Source of the DNA: Pseudoprimorskyibacter insulae
GTDB lineage: Bacteria > Pseudomonadota > Alphaproteobacteria > Rhodobacterales > Rhodobacteraceae
Direction: 5' to 3'
Assembly (NCBI RefSeq): GCF_900302505.1
Contig: NZ_OMOJ01000002.1
Coordinates: 496,001 to 560,000, forward strand
DNA: 64,000 nucleotides
Positions within the stretch are counted from its first letter, which is position 1. The number at the start of each line of letters is the position of its first letter. Below the pieces are notes generated by a model. The model saw nothing but the letters and a program-made list of their open reading frames with translations, did not search any database and had not been told where the DNA came from. Made by a program: the position numbers and the translations under genes. This document shows positions 61,913 to 64,000 of the stretch, piece by piece.

Positions 61913-62995
61913 ATGACCACCGTCGATCCCGAATTCGCAGCAGCAGAGGCACGAGAGGCCCGCCGCGCACGTCTGTTCACCCGCATCAATAAGGCTGACG
62001 CCTATTTCAAAGTTCTGGGCCTTGCCTGGATCACCCCAATTCTGAAAGCCGCCGCTGGCGATAACCCCAAGGCCCAAGTCAAAGAGATCTGGCGCCTGTT
62101 GGCGGTTCCCATGCTGGCGATTGTCGGCTTTCTGGTTATGTGGGGCACGCTGGCCCCGACCGTTCAAACCTCGCTTGGCGCAGTGCCGGGCCCGGTTCAG
62201 GTCTATGACGAAGCCGTCCTGCTGCACAAAGACGCCGTCGCGAAGGCAGAAAAAGAAGCGCAGTTCTATGAGCGTATCGAGGCCCGCAACGAACGCCTGA
62301 TCGCACAAGGCAAGGCAGACCAGATCAAGGACATCCCCTATACCGGCGCGCCCAGCTATTACGCGCAGATCTGGACTTCGATCAAAACCGTGTTCTTCGG
62401 CTTCCTGATCGCCTCGGCCGTGGCCATTCCGCTGGGCATCATGGCGGGGCTTTCGGCCACCGCGAATGCCGCGATCAACCCGATCATTCAGATCTTCAAG
62501 CCGGTGTCGCCGCTGGCATGGCTGCCGATTGTGACCATGGTCGTGTCTGCCGTCTACACCACCAATGACGGCCTGTTCGCCAAGTCCTTCCTTGTGTCCG
62601 CCATCACCGTGACACTGTGTTCGCTGTGGCCGACGCTGATCAACACCGCGCTGGGTGTGGCCTCGATTGACAAAGACCTGATCTCGGTGTCGAAGGTTTT
62701 GAAAATGGGCACCTGGACCAAGATCACCAAGCTGGTTCTGCCCTCGGCCCTGCCGCTGATCTTCACCGGCCTGCGTCTGTCGCTTGGTGTGGGCTGGATG
62801 GTGCTGATCGCCGCTGAAATGCTGGCGCAGAACCCCGGTCTTGGCAAATTCGTCTGGGACGAATTCCAGAACGGCTCGTCCTCCTCGCTCGCGAAAATCA
62901 TGGTGGCCGTTTTGACCATCGGTGTGATCGGCTTCCTGCTTGACCGCCTGATGTACGCCATCCAGTCGCTGTTCACCTTCTCGAACAACCGGTGA
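61913..62995 (+). CDS. nrtB: Nitrate ABC transporter permease NrtB
   Basis: 360 residues. A long cytoplasmic N-terminal region precedes TM1 (LLAVPMLAIVGFLVMWGTLAP); a linker of about 80 residues then leads to the core of five membrane segments starting IWTSIKTVFFGFLIASAVAIP. The permease loop contacting the ATPase is DLISVSKVLKMGTWTKITKLVLP. GAGGG lies 9 nt before the ATG at 61913; an earlier TTG at 61859 is not supported. 5 nt separate it from the ATPase gene. Confidence 0.93.
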   Translation: MTTVDPEFAAAEAREARRARLFTRINKADAYFKVLGLAWITPILKAAAGDNPKAQVKEIWRLLAVPMLAIVGFLVMWGTLAPTVQTSLGAVPGPVQVYDEAVLLHKDAVAKAEKEAQFYERIEARNERLIAQGKADQIKDIPYTGAPSYYAQIWTSIKTVFFGFLIASAVAIPLGIMAGLSATANAAINPIIQIFKPVSPLAWLPIVTMVVSAVYTTNDGLFAKSFLVSAITVTLCSLWPTLINTALGVASIDKDLISVSKVLKMGTWTKITKLVLPSALPLIFTGLRLSLGVGWMVLIAAEMLAQNPGLGKFVWDEFQNGSSSSLAKIMVAVLTIGVIGFLLDRLMYAIQSLFTFSNNR

Positions 62996-63000
62996 TCGCC

Positions 63001-64000
63001 ATGCTAGAGTTCAAGAACGTCTCAAAAAGTTACGGAGTGGGCACCGCCGAAACCCCGGTGCTCCAGAACATCAACCTCAAGGTCGAAGACGGCGAATTTC
63101 TGGTGCTGCTGGGCTTTTCCGGCACGGGAAAGACCACGCTGATCAACCTGATGGCCGGCCTTGATATGCCGACCAAGGGCGAAGTCACCTACAAGGGCAA
63201 GCCGGTCACCGGCCCCGGCCCGGAACGCGGCGTGATCTTCCAGAACTATTCGCTGATGCCTTGGCTGACGGTTGCTGGCAATGTGCGCCTTGCCGTGGAC
63301 ACGATTTTCCCAAATCTGCCCAAGGCCGAGAAGGAAGCCAAGGTTGACCATTACATCAAGATGGTTGGCTTGGGCCACGCAACGGCCCGCCGCCCTGCCG
63401 AACTTTCGGGCGGGATGCGCCAGCGGGTGAACGTGGCCCGCGCCTTGGCGATGAACCCCGAGGTTTTGCTGCTGGATGAGCCGCTGTCGGCGCTGGACGC
63501 GCTGACCCGTGGCAATCTGGCCGAAGAGATCGAAAAGATCTGGGAAGACGAACGTCAGACCTGTGTTCTGATCACCAATGATGTGGACGAAGCCATTCTT
63601 CTGGCCGACCGCATCATCGCGCTGAACCCTGACGGCACTTTGGGCGAGGAGTTCAAGGTCGGGCTGGAACGTCCGCGTGATCGGTCCGCCATGAACACCG
63701 ACGAGACGTTCAAGGCCCTGCGCGCCAAGGTGACGACCTACTTGATGGATGTGGGCATCGCGGCCAAGGCCGAAGGCACCAAGATCCTGCCGGACGTAAC
63801 CCCGATTCACGGTGTCGCGGGCGATATCCCCGCCGCTGTGGCCGAGGCGCAAAAAGGCCTGATCGACGAACGGTTCCTGGACTTTTCGCAGTTGCACAAA
63901 ATCTATCCGACGCCCAAAGGTCCGCTGACCGTGGTTGAGGATTTCAACCTCAAGATCGACCGGGGCGAGTTCATTTCGCTGATCGGCCATTCGGGCTGTG
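63001..64000 (+). CDS. nrtC: Nitrate ABC transporter ATPase, tandem ABC domains (3' end outside window)
   Basis: Open to the window end; 333 residues visible. ABC domain 1 has Walker A GFSGTGKTT (residues 38-46), Q-loop VIFQNYSLM, signature LSGGMRQR and Walker B VLLLDEPLSALD, but the H-loop reads LITNDVDEA, with Asn193 in place of the usual His. After a linker (~200-290) a second ABC domain begins at about residue 293 (FLDFSQLHKIYPTPKGP) with GEFISLIGHSGC, the start of a Walker A. Thus both ATPase modules seem fused in one chain. It follows nrtB by 5 nt. Confidence 0.9.
   Translation, partial: MLEFKNVSKSYGVGTAETPVLQNINLKVEDGEFLVLLGFSGTGKTTLINLMAGLDMPTKGEVTYKGKPVTGPGPERGVIFQNYSLMPWLTVAGNVRLAVDTIFPNLPKAEKEAKVDHYIKMVGLGHATARRPAELSGGMRQRVNVARALAMNPEVLLLDEPLSALDALTRGNLAEEIEKIWEDERQTCVLITNDVDEAILLADRIIALNPDGTLGEEFKVGLERPRDRSAMNTDETFKALRAKVTTYLMDVGIAAKAEGTKILPDVTPIHGVAGDIPAAVAEAQKGLIDERFLDFSQLHKIYPTPKGPLTVVEDFNLKIDRGEFISLIGHSGC

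Noticed and set aside
60452-62308. 618-codon open frame opposite nrtA and nrtB
   Set aside because: Antisense shadow of two well-supported genes; the product has no domain and crosses their intergenic hairpin.

Overview
The window is GC-rich (roughly 60-63% by eye) and densely packed, with many 4-nt ATGA-type overlaps. Gene content points to an alphaproteobacterium of the order Rhodobacterales (Roseobacter-like). Indicators are ccrM and gcrA, the leuS-lptE-holA block, the argH / small lipoprotein / tlpA / lysA / TIGR02302 neighbourhood, a DUF1127 protein, phosphatidylcholine synthase, DUF4170 next to an lpxK locus, and a large RTX protein. This placement rests on gene families and order; no rRNA is present.

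Layout. 1-7.8 kb: the tail of an N-formylglutamate amidohydrolase, a lipid A/Kdo-type operon (DUF4170, divergent WaaA-like, lpxK), tag, a CysQ/IMPase-pmbA pair, then kynU and an SDR. 8-12.6 kb: leuS-lptE-holA, facing a DUF2834 gene and a tiny LptM-like lipoprotein at the end of the argH operon. 12.6-18.6 kb: argH, divergent tlpA, lysA and a TIGR02302 protein. 18.6-23.7 kb: DUF1127, a PhnM-like amidohydrolase lacking the usual metal ligands, and a thiBPQ thiamine transporter behind a TPP riboswitch. 23.8-30.8 kb: aroC, an HD phosphohydrolase, an AEC transporter, a CcdA/thioredoxin pair, an EamA exporter, class II HMG-CoA reductase and a DUF4336 protein. 30.9-34.5 kb: ccrM (three GANTC sites in its promoter region), rnhB, secreted proteins of unknown function, and a two-TM protein with a C-terminal winged-helix-like domain. 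34.5-39.6 kb: a ~1,700-residue RTX metallopeptidase. 39.7-47.5 kb: a putative glycosyltransferase, tRNA-Lys, dapF-mtaB, two EamA exporters, pcs, an ABC-2 permease and gcrA. 47.6-57.6 kb: an AsmA protein, rimO, a LuxR-type regulator with an HTH partner, tdk, a BenE-type transporter, a KAS III-like enzyme, and ybjN-proC-csaA. 57.6-64 kb: a long non-coding stretch with two tandem ~147-bp structured repeats, then nasT-nasS and nrtA-nrtB-nrtC (cut at the window end).

How parts work together. The right end looks like a complete nitrate-uptake control circuit. NasS (no signal peptide) should sense nitrate and hold NasT; released NasT should bind a two-hairpin ANTAR RNA element that I can see in the nrtA leader ahead of a weak terminator. 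ccrM and gcrA are the methyltransferase and the methylation-dependent regulator of one cell-cycle circuit. The LuxR gene faces a 360-bp gap containing a near-perfect lux box, a palindrome and a strong terminator, which suggests a quorum-sensing-controlled small transcript. These three regulatory regions and the tandem repeats are the most interesting parts. All functional statements are inferred from sequence reading alone; no database search was run.
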